Shown here one piece after another: positions 9,801 to 20,354 of a DNA stretch of 38,161 nt. The translations under genes were made by a program, and so were the position numbers. Each line of letters begins with the position of its first letter. The stretch's first letter is position 1. The notes below the pieces were generated by a model. That model saw only the letters and a list, made by a program, of their open reading frames with translations. It searched no databases and was not told where the DNA came from. Source of the stretch: Candidatus Paceibacter sp. (GTDB lineage: Bacteria; Patescibacteriota; Patescibacteriia; Magasanikbacterales; UBA922); contig DYFM01000013.1 of the NCBI GenBank assembly GCA_020725175.1, positions 1 through 38,161 on the forward strand. Direction: 5' to 3'.

Positions 9801-10730
9801 GATATTACTCAAGGGTTGCCTCGGGTAGAAGAACTGTTTGAAGCGCGCACCCCAAAACGAAAAGCTGTATTGTCGGAAGTTGCCGGAACGATTGAAATTG
9901 AAGACGCGGACGGCAAAGTGATCACCAACAGTCTTGGTCGACGTATTTTTGAAGGCCGTCGTGGACAAAAAATTATCAAAGTTCACTTTGAGGGATTGGA
10001 TGAGGAGAAAGTTAAGGTAAAACGAGTTGATGAGGTACGTGTCACCGACGGACAAAAAGTAAAGAAAGACGACGTTCTCTTGGTTCGTGGTGGGTCCGGT
10101 GAAGAAGTGAAGGCAGAGTATACCGGAAATGTGCGTGTTCAAGGATCAGAAATTATCTTGAGTTACGAAGGAAAGCATGCTAAGGAATACATTATTCCGC
10201 TTGGGTACAAACTGTTTGTGAAAGACGGTGAGACAGTGGAAAAAGGGCAGCAGTTGACCGAGGGTGCGGTAGACCTCCATGAACTCTTTGCGCTCAAGGG
10301 TCGAGACGCGGTACAACGCTATATTCTCCAGGAAATTCAGGATATTTATGCGTCGCAAGGTCAGCGTTTAAACGATAAACATGTGGAGATTATCATCAAA
10401 CAGATGTTTAGTCGTATTTACGTCGAAGATCCGGGCGATACTGAACTACTACCAGGTGAAGTGGTAGAACGAGCACAGTTGGTTCACGCCAATACTGAAG
10501 CAAAGAAAGATGGTCGAAAAGAAGCGGTCGGACGAGAACTCTTCCTTGGTATTAGTAAAGTTTCGTTGTCGACACAGAGCTTCCTTTCTGCTGCGTCGTT
10601 CCAGGAAACCTCAAAGGTTCTGATCAACGCGGCTATCTCCGGTCGAGTGGATCCACTCGAGGGGCTCAAAGAAAACGTTATTATCGGACGATTGATTCCA
10701 GCTGGAACCGGATTTCAGGATAAGGAGTAA
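6849..10730 (+). CDS. rpoC: DNA-directed RNA polymerase subunit beta'
   Basis: 1293 aa ORF with the catalytic motif [15 protein letters not shown], Zn-finger [20 protein letters not shown], and [18 protein letters not shown]. Confidence 0.98.
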   Translation: [1293 protein letters not shown]

Positions 10731-10819
10731 TATTGTTTACACCTGAAACGATGCTCAATATACGTTTGGATTGTTTGGGCAATGATACTATTATCAATGT
10801 CAGTTGACACAGAAACTTC

Positions 10820-10855
10820 CTCAGAAATGGGGGAGTTTTTGTTTTCCTGTTTTTT
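10820..10855 (+). terminator. Candidate intrinsic terminator downstream of rpoC
   Basis: AACTTCC...GGGAGTT hairpin followed by TTTTGTTTTCC. Confidence 0.55.
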
Positions 10856-11008
10856 CAAAGACGAATATTACATATAGTTGAACATCCAGCCTTTTTTTGT
10901 TACTCTATGGATACTATGTCAGCCTGGAAACATCCACCACCATTCGAAGGTCATTTAGTTGATAGGTGAGTATTTACTATCTTTTTGTCTAATTCTCTAG
11001 TTATTTTT

Positions 11009-11737
11009 ATGAGTGGACATTCCAAATGGCACAATATTCAAGCCAAAAAAGGCAAGGCCGATAAAGCACGAAGTAATGCTTTTACAAAACTGGCACGGTT
11101 GATTACTGTGGCGGCCCAACAAGGAGGAGGTGATCCGGAGATGAATTTTTCATTGCGTTTGGCAATAGACAAAGCAAAAGCGGTCAACATGCCAAAAGAT
11201 AACATTGAGCGCGCCATAAAACGTGGAACCGGAGAATCAAAAGAAGGCGGGCAATTTGAGGAAGTACTGTATGAAGGGTTTGCCCCGGGAGGTGTTGCGA
11301 TGCTGATTGAAGCGGTCACAGATAACAAAAATCGAACTGTATCGGAAGTGAAGCACATTGCTGCAAAAAACGGCGGCTCCATAGGTGCTCCGGGTAGTGT
11401 ACAGTGGCAGTTTGAGCACCGTGGAGTGATTCGTTTTTCAGATGAAAAAAAACAGATGATTGAAAAATGGGAAGATGTACAGTTGTTACTTATGGATGCG
11501 GGTGCGCTTGATATTTTTGAAGATGATGGCGTGAAAATTGTTTCTCATATAGAATCTTTGCAAGCTCTTGGAAAGGTGCTGCGAGAGAATAACATTGAAC
11601 CGGATGAGTCGGGGTTGGAATGGGTAGCAAAGGAACCGCTCAGTGTTGACGAAGAAACTATGCAAAAGATTGAAGTGTTATATGATGCTCTCAGTGATTT
11701 TGATGATGTGCGAGAGGTGTATTTGAATATGTTGTGA
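11009..11737 (+). CDS. YebC/PmpR family transcriptional/translational regulator
   Basis: MSGHSKWHNIQAKKGKADKARSNAFTKLARLI is the canonical YebC N-terminus, so 11009 is preferred to the ORF-track start at 10985. Confidence 0.95.
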   Translation: MSGHSKWHNIQAKKGKADKARSNAFTKLARLITVAAQQGGGDPEMNFSLRLAIDKAKAVNMPKDNIERAIKRGTGESKEGGQFEEVLYEGFAPGGVAMLIEAVTDNKNRTVSEVKHIAAKNGGSIGAPGSVQWQFEHRGVIRFSDEKKQMIEKWEDVQLLLMDAGALDIFEDDGVKIVSHIESLQALGKVLRENNIEPDESGLEWVAKEPLSVDEETMQKIEVLYDALSDFDDVREVYLNML

Positions 11738-11739
11738 AC

Positions 11740-11900
11740 CTAACATCTCATCCTCTCGCCCCTTTTCCTTAGGAGGAGAAGGGGGAGTGGATACTAGTGG
11801 TAGTTTACTCTGCCTCCATCCCAGGAGGATAAGTGCTGCGGGGAAATTCATTCAATCGATTCAACCCCCTCTCCTTTTGGAGAGAGTAAGGGTGAGATGC
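11740..11900. repeat. Palindromic intergenic repeats (CCTCTCC/GGAGAGG family plus one GTGCTGCGGGG-ATTCATT copy)
   Basis: ccccttttccttaggaggagaaggggg; aggaggataagtgctgcggggaaattcatt; ccccctctccttttggagagagtaagggtgagatg. Confidence 0.55.
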
Positions 11901-11915
11901 TAAAAATACCTTCTT

Positions 11916-12425
11916 ATGAGGCAGACAAAACATCGCATCATTGGAATTGACCCCGGCTATGGTCGAATTGGCGTTGGTATTATCGAAGGAAACGGACAAG
12001 AATGGAAGCCGCTGTACTTTTGTTGTATTGAAACATACGCGAAGATGAATTTTGTTGATCGATTGGACGAAGTGCATGTCGCGTTAAAAAAAATTATTGC
12101 TACGTTCAAGCCCACTCACGCGGCCGTGGAACAATTATTCTTTTACAAAAATGTAAAAACCGCAATTGATGTCGGTCAAGCAAGAGGGGTGATACTGTTG
12201 ACCTTGCGACAGATGAAATTGCCAATTGATGAATTTACTCCACTTCAGGTAAAACAAACGATTACTGGTTACGGGAAAGCAGAAAAAAGTCAGGTGCAAA
12301 AAATGGTGAGTGTATTATTGGGACTTCATAAGAAAAAGATACAAGACGACGCGGCCGATGCACTCGGTGTCGCGCTGACTGCTGGGTATCAATTGGAGTA
12401 CAACAAAAGGATCACAAAGAGATAG
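11916..12425 (+). CDS. ruvC: Crossover junction endodeoxyribonuclease RuvC
   Basis: IIGIDPGYGRIGVGII, AAVEQLFFYKNVKTAIDVGQARGVILL, and C-terminal DDAADALGVALT. Confidence 0.95.
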   Translation: MRQTKHRIIGIDPGYGRIGVGIIEGNGQEWKPLYFCCIETYAKMNFVDRLDEVHVALKKIIATFKPTHAAVEQLFFYKNVKTAIDVGQARGVILLTLRQMKLPIDEFTPLQVKQTITGYGKAEKSQVQKMVSVLLGLHKKKIQDDAADALGVALTAGYQLEYNKRITKR

Positions 12426-12663
12426 TTGTGGATAAAAAAGGTGTTCAGAGGTTTATTTTTGTGGTTATTTTCGGTATACTTATATCAGAATTTTTATTAT
12501 TACTTTAACATGCAGTGTTTTGAGGGGACAATTGATGTTTAAAGTGTTTTTAAAGTGTTTTTTGTACACTTTTTTATTTATCTGATCTTTCTACTGCGCT
12601 CTCTTATTCAAGAGTCGGTCGGTGCATAGGGGATAGGTCAGATCATTAACCTCATTATTTCAT

Positions 12664-15600
12664 ATGGCAGAATCAATCAAACAACATATGGTACGCCAGC
12701 GAGTCATGTATTTGTTCTTTATGCTTGTAGGAACAATTGCGCTCGGGCTGTATCTTTCTTTATTTCAACCGTTTCAAACGCAGGCGGCAGTGAGCAGTGT
12801 TGGTGTTACTGATAATGACACTGCTAACTATGGAATCACCGGCGCCGATATTTCACTCCAAGCGACAGTATCCGGAGAAACTCCGGCCGGTTTTCAGGCG
12901 CTTGGCGTATTTATTGCTCCTAGCTCATCGGTAATTACCGCTGAAAACTACAATTCTACCGGCTGTGAAGGCGCGCCATGTAAAAGTCTCAAGATGTATC
13001 CCGCGTATCAGTCAATCAATGAAACTCTTCCTTCAGCTATTTCCTTTAATAGTGGAGGGAACGCATTTGTTTCCGGGACGCAGTATGTGGCGTGGATTAT
13101 GACCGTGGCTAATGTGGTTGAGTTGGTTTCTTCCTCACCATTTACCTTTAGTCCTGATCTTGATGTGCCGGACAACCAAGCGCCCTTTGTGATGCACATG
13201 AACGCCGTGAAGACTGTGGAGAATACAACGGCGTATCTTTATGCCAATATTTTTGATGATCAGACCACCTTTGCTCAGTTTGCGGATACCGGTGATGGTC
13301 GAAATGAATATGTGCGTGCGGTAGTGTGGGACGAAAGTGATGGAGTGGGAAGCGCTACTACAGTTACTGGAACCCCTTTTGCAAACGCTTTTTTTGAATT
13401 TGGTATCTCTTCTAGTATTGTTGGAGCGGCGGGAAATAGTGTCAATTACTATCTTGTAGCCACCGATCATGCCGGTAATACACGGTATTTTTGTAATTCT
13501 TCAAGCGCAGCCAGTGCGGGCGATTGTCAGGCGGCTCCGTTTAAAATAGTGGTAGTTGCAGCCGGAGCACGAACGATTTCCGGTGTGGTAAAGGATATGG
13601 ATGTTAATCAGGCCTACGGGAATGGAGCGGCGGTTTTTATCGGTGGTTTTGGTCATCGAGCGGTTACTACTACAGCCAATACCGGAGAGTATCAGTTTAG
13701 CAGTATTCCGGACAATAGTCAGGTGGAAATTTTTGCCTCTGCCCAAAACTATTGCCCCAATAGTCGCTTTGAAAGTGTTTCTACAGCTAATCTAACAGAC
13801 ATTGACATTTCAATTAAGCTTGGACTTTGTGGTGGTGGAGGAGAGGGTGGTTCAGGTGATGCTCCGTTTGTGACATTCTCTGGTCCTCAGGATAATTCGT
13901 CGTTTATTCCAATTACAGAGCGAATTCGAGTGGGAGTAAGTCAGCCGATGCAAGCCAGTTCGATAGATGGTTCTGGAACCGGAAACGTGTACCTTACCCC
14001 AGATGACGGAGCAACCAAAATTGCCGGTACAGTTAAGTACTGTGCCAATCAGGCATCAAGTGGTTGTGATTGGATTCCATCTCAGGACCAGCAAGTGATT
14101 ACCTTTACTCCGAGCAGTAATCTCTCGACGAGTACGAAGTATACACTTGTCATCAAAGAAAATGTTCTGGCTGAAAACGGAAAATCCATCTCAGGTAATC
14201 GTCCCGGGGGAGGACATACTCTTACTTTCACTACCCAAGGCGATACGGTAAACTTTGGTGATGGTGGTCCTACCTTTGGTGATGGTGGGCAGTACATGCC
14301 TCCGTTTGTGCGTTCCATGCAGCCGGCTCCGGGGCAAAAGGCAGCCCTGGATACGAATATTTTACTTGAGTTCAATGAGCCGTTGAACTCGGGCACGCTG
14401 ACAAATGCAATTACACTGTACAATATCACCGATAATCAATCAGTCAGTGCTGTGGTGACACTTGATAATAATGAAAAACGGTATGTCACAATCAATCCGG
14501 ATGACAATTTAACTACCGGGAAAGAGTATGAAGTGCGGGTACTTGGTGCGGTTGCCAATGTCAGTGGTGTTACGATGCGTCGACCGGAAGAAACCGCTCA
14601 GGTTGCGTTTAGTTCTTCTTTCAAAGCAGATAGTTCTGTTTCAGGCGCTTCGCCGACCATTTCTCCAAAATATAGTAACAATGCTACCGGCGTACCGGTC
14701 AATACGATTTTTGAATTTGGATTTAATAAGCCGATGGATGTTACAACGATCAATAGTGCCAATATTAGTTTAAAACGAGGATCAACCGCCGTATCTTTGG
14801 AATCGCATTTTGATCCGGCATCCAACTTGTTGTCAGTCATGCCGATCAATGTACTCTTGCCAAATACCGTATATACCATCACTTTGAGTACCTCAGTAAA
14901 AACGCTTACCGGGGCCGCTATATCTGAAACTACCTTCACGTATACTACCGGAGACGCAGATACACAGGTGCCTACAGTTCTTGAAACTAGATGTGATGAC
15001 TTTACTTGTCGAGTAGCCTTTAATGAACGCATGAATACTAAAGCATCGACTGATATTACCGGATTTACGAAAAGTGTTTTAAACCACGAAAACTTTATTT
15101 TGTCTCATGGGATGAGTCAAGATGTGGTGCAAAGTTCGGCCTTCTTTGAATATGATCCGAAAGCCAATGCGGTACTTATTCGAAATCTGCAACTAACACC
15201 AGGAGAAACCTTTTCCATGACCGTAACTTCTACGGCCGCTGACGTGTCGGACAACAGCTTAGGATCTTCTCTTACTCTCAATGGTACGGTAGAGTCCAGT
15301 TCGCAAACATTTGGTTTTGGAGATGATGGAGGAATGTTTGGTCCTCCAAAACCGGCTTTCTTTGGTGACGGAGGGCAAGTTGGTGGGGGAGAATTTAAAC
15401 CAGAAGGCTTTGGTGGTTTTACCGGTGAGCAATTTGCTATGGGGCAAGCGGATATGGCTTTTCCATTCAACCCGACTGCCGGACAAGATAGTAATGTGTT
15501 TCAAGTTCGCTTTAATCCGGGGGTTGCGGTAGCAAATGCTAATGTCATCCGATTGACCTTCCCCAACGGAACCGATACTTCCGGAGCCATGAGTGATACC

Positions 15601-18600
15601 TATTCTCCGTTTATAAACGATCTTAATGGACTTGGTACTGCAAATGGTACAGTTACGATTGCAAGTGTCGATGCGTCAGTGGCAAGACAGGTAGATATTA
15701 CGTTGGGAGTGAGTGGTACGACCACCAGTACCGATACGTACACGATTGATTTACGTCGCATCATCAATCCGTCTATCCCTAAAGACCTTTCCACCGGTGG
15801 ATACACAGTTGGATTGAAACTATTGCAATCCGGTACAGCTGTCGCGAGTAAGACAAGTGTTCCTTACTTCATTAAGTCAGCCGGAAGCAATTCCATTACC
15901 GTACGTGTCTATGCGGGTAGTGTAGATTCACCGGATAACGTATCCGGAAGTCTTTTTCTGTACGGTGGTGGGCCGTCTGGACCAATGGACAAACTTCTTA
16001 CTCTTTCTGCCGGTGCGGTGGCACAGGTAAATGGATCAAATGCGACGAGTGTTCAATATACCAACTTGTCTGATGGCTGTTATTTTGTGGGGACAGAGCC
16101 GTATATTCGCTTGGGAAGTACCGATTATTATGGACAAAAAACTTTTGAGCCAATTTGTGTCTCCGGATCGCAATCAGCAACAAAAAATATCATTCTTACG
16201 TCATCTGATAGTACGGATACCATAGATGTGACAGTAAAAATTCAGGGCGTAAATTTCAATGGACGAGATATTGATGTGTTTGCCGGTGGGCCGGGAAATT
16301 TTGTGGTAAAAACGCTCTCTGCGGTTGGGGATACCTCTGTTACACCTACCAGTACTGTTCTCAAATTACCAAGTAATGGAAACTGGTTTATTGGTGTAGG
16401 TCCGGCTATGGAAAAAAGTGCGTCTAGTCAAACCGCAAAACCAAAAGCTTTGGCTGGTGTTCCACCGGCACCGGTCAACATGCTGGTGAGCAATCTTGGG
16501 CAAGTAGGGGAAGATATTACTACCGGGTTTGGGCAGCTTCCGCAAGGCGTGAGTTTTGATGGCGCGACCAACGCACTTACTTTTACCTTTACTTCGGCAA
16601 ACGTTAGTGTGAGTGGAAGTGTCAAAGATAATAGTGGAAACGCTATTCAAAACGCCGAAGTGATGCTGCATCGAAATGGTTTTGGTCAACCGGTATTTAC
16701 TCAGTCAGACTCAAATGGAAATTTCACCTTGAACGTGGCGCAAACCGGAAATTATGAAATTGGTGCATACAAAGAAGGGTTTCCATCCGTGAACAAACAA
16801 ATTGAAATTCGTCAAAGCGGGGAGTCTACCGCCGTATACATGAATGGTCAACAAATTACCGGTCAAAATCCATTGGTACTCAAAATGAAAAAGGCTGACT
16901 ATTATATTGCCGGAAAAGTATTGGACGCGAATAATAATGCCATTCAATACGCGCCGGTCTTTGCGGTGGATGCCAATGGAAATACTACGTTTGGCCAATC
17001 CGGTTCTGATGGTAGTTACACGATCTTTGTTGCTAATGGTACCTATAGTTTGCGCTCGGAATTGCCACCAGACAAATCTGATGCTTGCGGTACCTTGAGT
17101 CTTACGGGTGTAACCGTGAGTGGAGCCAATAAAACCAATCAAAATATAACCCCGACCGCTTCATCTTGTGTCACTTTGAGTGGTTCGGTAAGTGTGGGTG
17201 GAAATGGATTATCGAATGTTCCGTTGTTTATTGAAGAGTGGAACACAGACTCAAACGCGCCGGTTGCCGGCGGAGTAAAACGCCCGGCTTCAACCGATAG
17301 CTCAGGAGCGTATTCTGCGAAAGTTGTGGATGGAAAAACCTATCGAGTTGGAACCTGGCATCCGGATTATGGTGAGCTTGGTGCTACTGTTGTGGTAAGT
17401 GGAAATACCACCGGCAATGTCACCGTAGCATCGCTCAGTACAGTAACAGTAAGTTTTACCGGAAGTGATGATCTTTCGAGCATGAATGCCTTTTTGGAAA
17501 TAAAGAAAGGTGATGACACGACCAAACGAATCGGAAAACAACTAAGCAATTTGAGTAGCAATTCAACCGTGAGTGTACCAGGAAATGGCACCTACAATTA
17601 TTTTGTCGATGTCTTTGGGGTAATGAAAGCAACCGGTACGGTATCGGTGGCGGATGGTACGGGTACCATTACCGTGGATCTTGGTAACTCGAGTTTGGTT
17701 ACAGTTACCGGAACAATTAAGGACGCTAGTAATACTGCTTTGGCCGGTGCCTTGGTCACCTTTACCAACGATGATACGGGTGTGGTGCAGACCGCACTTA
17801 CCAATAGTAGTGGTGAATATTCCGTCAGTATAAAGGCGGGGGATTATAAAGTAGGCTCTTCGCTCAACGGGTATGTGGCGGGAGACGCGGCTACCAGTAC
17901 TTCATTTAGTGCGGATACTTCAGCCTTTGATTTTGCTTCCGGTGAAGATCGTGAGCCATTGACGGTTGCCAATCGAGTTATATCTGGAACCATAAAAGAT
18001 TATGGAAATGCCACCACCAGTGAAGGGTATGTTTGGGCAACAAACGCCACAACCGGCGTAGTGGTAAAAACGGCGCTTGATTCTGATGGAACTTACGAAT
18101 TACCGGTAACGGATGGAAGTTGGGTGGTGGGCGCGGCAGCTCCACTCAATGACGTGACTACGTCTTCTCAAGCGGTAGTAGTGAGTGGAAGTAATGCCAC
18201 CCAAAATATTACCCTGACAGAGCCGGCAAATGTGGCCAACAAAATGACCACATCGACTAGCGGAATCGTAGCCGGAAATACCGGAGGAAGTGTCAATGAT
18301 AGTGAAGGGAGTGGTATCAAGGTGACTGCTGGTGCAGGAGTCTTGCAAACCGGATCAGGAAATGTCACTCTCAATTTAGAACGAAGTTATACTGCGCCTG
18401 ACTCCGAACAATTCACTCCACTTGCCAACGCAACCTTTGATATTACTGCTACCGGGAATTCTACGATTAAAAATTTGAATGGAAATGTGGAAATTCAAAT
18501 TTCTTATGATGATATTGTTTCCGATTTACCGGCCAATGTAAATGAATCAGATTTGAAACTGATGTACTACTCACCGGAAACAGGAGACTACATCCCGGTA

Positions 18601-20343
18601 GAAGGCGGGTTTACTGTTGACCCTGCAAATAATACCATTAGCGGGCAGGTGGATCACTTTACCGAGTTTGTGGTGGCGTATGTTCCTTCGGCAAGTGTGG
18701 CGGGAAACAATGGTGGTGGAGACGGCGGAAATAATGGTGGAAACAACGGCGGTGGGGGCGGAGGCGGCGGAGGTAGTTCAAGTATCACACCGCCTACTGT
18801 GCCAAGTGTACCGCCGACGACTGAAGCGATTACTATTGATCAAGTTTATGAAGTGAACTCTTCAACTCCAGTACAGTTTGGAAGTGTCGTACATACGATT
18901 ACCGTAGTGGCCGCAACTGACGCGGAAGCGACAATAGTGATAGCATCTACACCGGTAACAACTACTTTACAAAAAGGTGAGACCAAGGAGGTAGATACGA
19001 ACGCAGATGGGTATGCAAGTTTACAGGTGACATATTACGGTCTTGATGAATCTGGAAAAGCAAAATTGAACATTATTACGATTGCAGACGAAGGAGAACG
19101 TGCGGGTCCGCTCACCATCAATGATGGGCAGTATGGAACAGTGACTACCTCTGTCACCTTGTTTATGAAAGCAACCGGTGCAACCCACATGATGATTTCT
19201 CACTCGCCGAAATTTACCGGTGCAAAGTATGTGCCGTACACCGCCACCACTACCTGGACATTGACCTCAGGAGATGGTGAAAAAACAGTGTATGTGCGGT
19301 TTAAGTCAGCTTCCGGTGGAACTGTTGATGTTAAAGATACAATTCAGTTGTATGGGCAGGGATTTGATCAAAAACCGATTGAAACACCGACGAGCACTAA
19401 AGATCAAGTGGAAACACCTGAGAAAGCGACTGTTAGTTGTCCACTGACCATTGGAAAAGCATATAAATCGGCAAATTCACCGGCTGTCTTCTATGTTACC
19501 GCGCCGTTTGGTGGTGGTGACACCTGTACCAAACGTCCATTTAGTCGTTCTGCTGTGTTCTTTACCTACTTCTCTTCATGGAGCCAAGTTCAGGTGGTTT
19601 CGAAAGATGTTCTTCAGAGTATTAAAACAGACGGACTTGGTTTTATGCCATGGGGACCAAAGTTTAATCCACAATATGGCGCGCTTATTAAGTCTGTTCA
19701 TGATCCAAAAGTATATTTACTGATTAACGGAGAAAAACGCTGGATTGAATCGGAAGAAGCCTTCCAACATATTGGATATTCTTGGGATTGGGTTGAGGAT
19801 GTGGATCAAGCACTCTTACAATCTTACCCAACCGGCTCTACAATTACGAGTGAATCTGGTTTACCTAGTGGTCTTCTCATTAAGTATAGCGGTTCACCAA
19901 AAGTATACTTACTCAGTGATGACTCGCTCGTAATTGGAAAACAAGTCAAACGTCACATTGTATCAGAATCTGTCTTTTTGGGACTTGGATATCGGTGGGA
20001 TCGAATTGTGACAGTGCCAACTTCAGTGGAGTTTGCGGATGGGAGCGTTCTTTCTAGCGGTCTGGGAGTAAAAAAGACCGAGAATTCTTCCGGTACACAA
20101 ACACCTGCTCCGGTGAGTTCGTACATCTTTACTCAGTACTTAAGTGCCGGAATGACCGGTGAAGAGGTAAAACAGTTGCAGCTGGTACTCAAGGCACAAG
20201 GGTTTTTAAGTTCGGGAGTGAATCCAACCGGTTACTATGGTCCGGCAACCACGGAAGCGGTCAAAAAATTTCAAGCTGCCAAAGGAATTCAACCGTTGGG
20301 AGTTGTAGGGCCGAGCACCAGAGCAGTCCTGAATACTCTCTAG
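12664..20343 (+). CDS. Giant (2559 aa) secreted surface protein with SbsA/Big-like and carboxypeptidase-regulatory-like domains and a C-terminal peptidoglycan-binding domain
   Basis: N-terminal signal/TM segment; Big_5-like segments (FVTFSGPQDNSSFIPITERIRVGVSQPM; FNKPMDVTTINSANISL); CarboxypepD_reg-like segments (SGSVKDNSGNAIQNAEVMLHRNG); Gly/Asn linker; C-terminal PG_binding_1-like segment (LSAGMTGEEVKQLQLVLKAQGF...GYYGPATTEAVKKFQAAKGI). Confidence 0.85.
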   Translation: MAESIKQHMVRQRVMYLFFMLVGTIALGLYLSLFQPFQTQAAVSSVGVTDNDTANYGITGADISLQATVSGETPAGFQALGVFIAPSSSVITAENYNSTGCEGAPCKSLKMYPAYQSINETLPSAISFNSGGNAFVSGTQYVAWIMTVANVVELVSSSPFTFSPDLDVPDNQAPFVMHMNAVKTVENTTAYLYANIFDDQTTFAQFADTGDGRNEYVRAVVWDESDGVGSATTVTGTPFANAFFEFGISSSIVGAAGNSVNYYLVATDHAGNTRYFCNSSSAASAGDCQAAPFKIVVVAAGARTISGVVKDMDVNQAYGNGAAVFIGGFGHRAVTTTANTGEYQFSSIPDNSQVEIFASAQNYCPNSRFESVSTANLTDIDISIKLGLCGGGGEGGSGDAPFVTFSGPQDNSSFIPITERIRVGVSQPMQASSIDGSGTGNVYLTPDDGATKIAGTVKYCANQASSGCDWIPSQDQQVITFTPSSNLSTSTKYTLVIKENVLAENGKSISGNRPGGGHTLTFTTQGDTVNFGDGGPTFGDGGQYMPPFVRSMQPAPGQKAALDTNILLEFNEPLNSGTLTNAITLYNITDNQSVSAVVTLDNNEKRYVTINPDDNLTTGKEYEVRVLGAVANVSGVTMRRPEETAQVAFSSSFKADSSVSGASPTISPKYSNNATGVPVNTIFEFGFNKPMDVTTINSANISLKRGSTAVSLESHFDPASNLLSVMPINVLLPNTVYTITLSTSVKTLTGAAISETTFTYTTGDADTQVPTVLETRCDDFTCRVAFNERMNTKASTDITGFTKSVLNHENFILSHGMSQDVVQSSAFFEYDPKANAVLIRNLQLTPGETFSMTVTSTAADVSDNSLGSSLTLNGTVESSSQTFGFGDDGGMFGPPKPAFFGDGGQVGGGEFKPEGFGGFTGEQFAMGQADMAFPFNPTAGQDSNVFQVRFNPGVAVANANVIRLTFPNGTDTSGAMSDTYSPFINDLNGLGTANGTVTIASVDASVARQVDITLGVSGTTTSTDTYTIDLRRIINPSIPKDLSTGGYTVGLKLLQSGTAVASKTSVPYFIKSAGSNSITVRVYAGSVDSPDNVSGSLFLYGGGPSGPMDKLLTLSAGAVAQVNGSNATSVQYTNLSDGCYFVGTEPYIRLGSTDYYGQKTFEPICVSGSQSATKNIILTSSDSTDTIDVTVKIQGVNFNGRDIDVFAGGPGNFVVKTLSAVGDTSVTPTSTVLKLPSNGNWFIGVGPAMEKSASSQTAKPKALAGVPPAPVNMLVSNLGQVGEDITTGFGQLPQGVSFDGATNALTFTFTSANVSVSGSVKDNSGNAIQNAEVMLHRNGFGQPVFTQSDSNGNFTLNVAQTGNYEIGAYKEGFPSVNKQIEIRQSGESTAVYMNGQQITGQNPLVLKMKKADYYIAGKVLDANNNAIQYAPVFAVDANGNTTFGQSGSDGSYTIFVANGTYSLRSELPPDKSDACGTLSLTGVTVSGANKTNQNITPTASSCVTLSGSVSVGGNGLSNVPLFIEEWNTDSNAPVAGGVKRPASTDSSGAYSAKVVDGKTYRVGTWHPDYGELGATVVVSGNTTGNVTVASLSTVTVSFTGSDDLSSMNAFLEIKKGDDTTKRIGKQLSNLSSNSTVSVPGNGTYNYFVDVFGVMKATGTVSVADGTGTITVDLGNSSLVTVTGTIKDASNTALAGALVTFTNDDTGVVQTALTNSSGEYSVSIKAGDYKVGSSLNGYVAGDAATSTSFSADTSAFDFASGEDREPLTVANRVISGTIKDYGNATTSEGYVWATNATTGVVVKTALDSDGTYELPVTDGSWVVGAAAPLNDVTTSSQAVVVSGSNATQNITLTEPANVANKMTTSTSGIVAGNTGGSVNDSEGSGIKVTAGAGVLQTGSGNVTLNLERSYTAPDSEQFTPLANATFDITATGNSTIKNLNGNVEIQISYDDIVSDLPANVNESDLKLMYYSPETGDYIPVEGGFTVDPANNTISGQVDHFTEFVVAYVPSASVAGNNGGGDGGNNGGNNGGGGGGGGGSSSITPPTVPSVPPTTEAITIDQVYEVNSSTPVQFGSVVHTITVVAATDAEATIVIASTPVTTTLQKGETKEVDTNADGYASLQVTYYGLDESGKAKLNIITIADEGERAGPLTINDGQYGTVTTSVTLFMKATGATHMMISHSPKFTGAKYVPYTATTTWTLTSGDGEKTVYVRFKSASGGTVDVKDTIQLYGQGFDQKPIETPTSTKDQVETPEKATVSCPLTIGKAYKSANSPAVFYVTAPFGGGDTCTKRPFSRSAVFFTYFSSWSQVQVVSKDVLQSIKTDGLGFMPWGPKFNPQYGALIKSVHDPKVYLLINGEKRWIESEEAFQHIGYSWDWVEDVDQALLQSYPTGSTITSESGLPSGLLIKYSGSPKVYLLSDDSLVIGKQVKRHIVSESVFLGLGYRWDRIVTVPTSVEFADGSVLSSGLGVKKTENSSGTQTPAPVSSYIFTQYLSAGMTGEEVKQLQLVLKAQGFLSSGVNPTGYYGPATTEAVKKFQAAKGIQPLGVVGPSTRAVLNTL

Positions 20344-20354
20344 TACATAAACAA

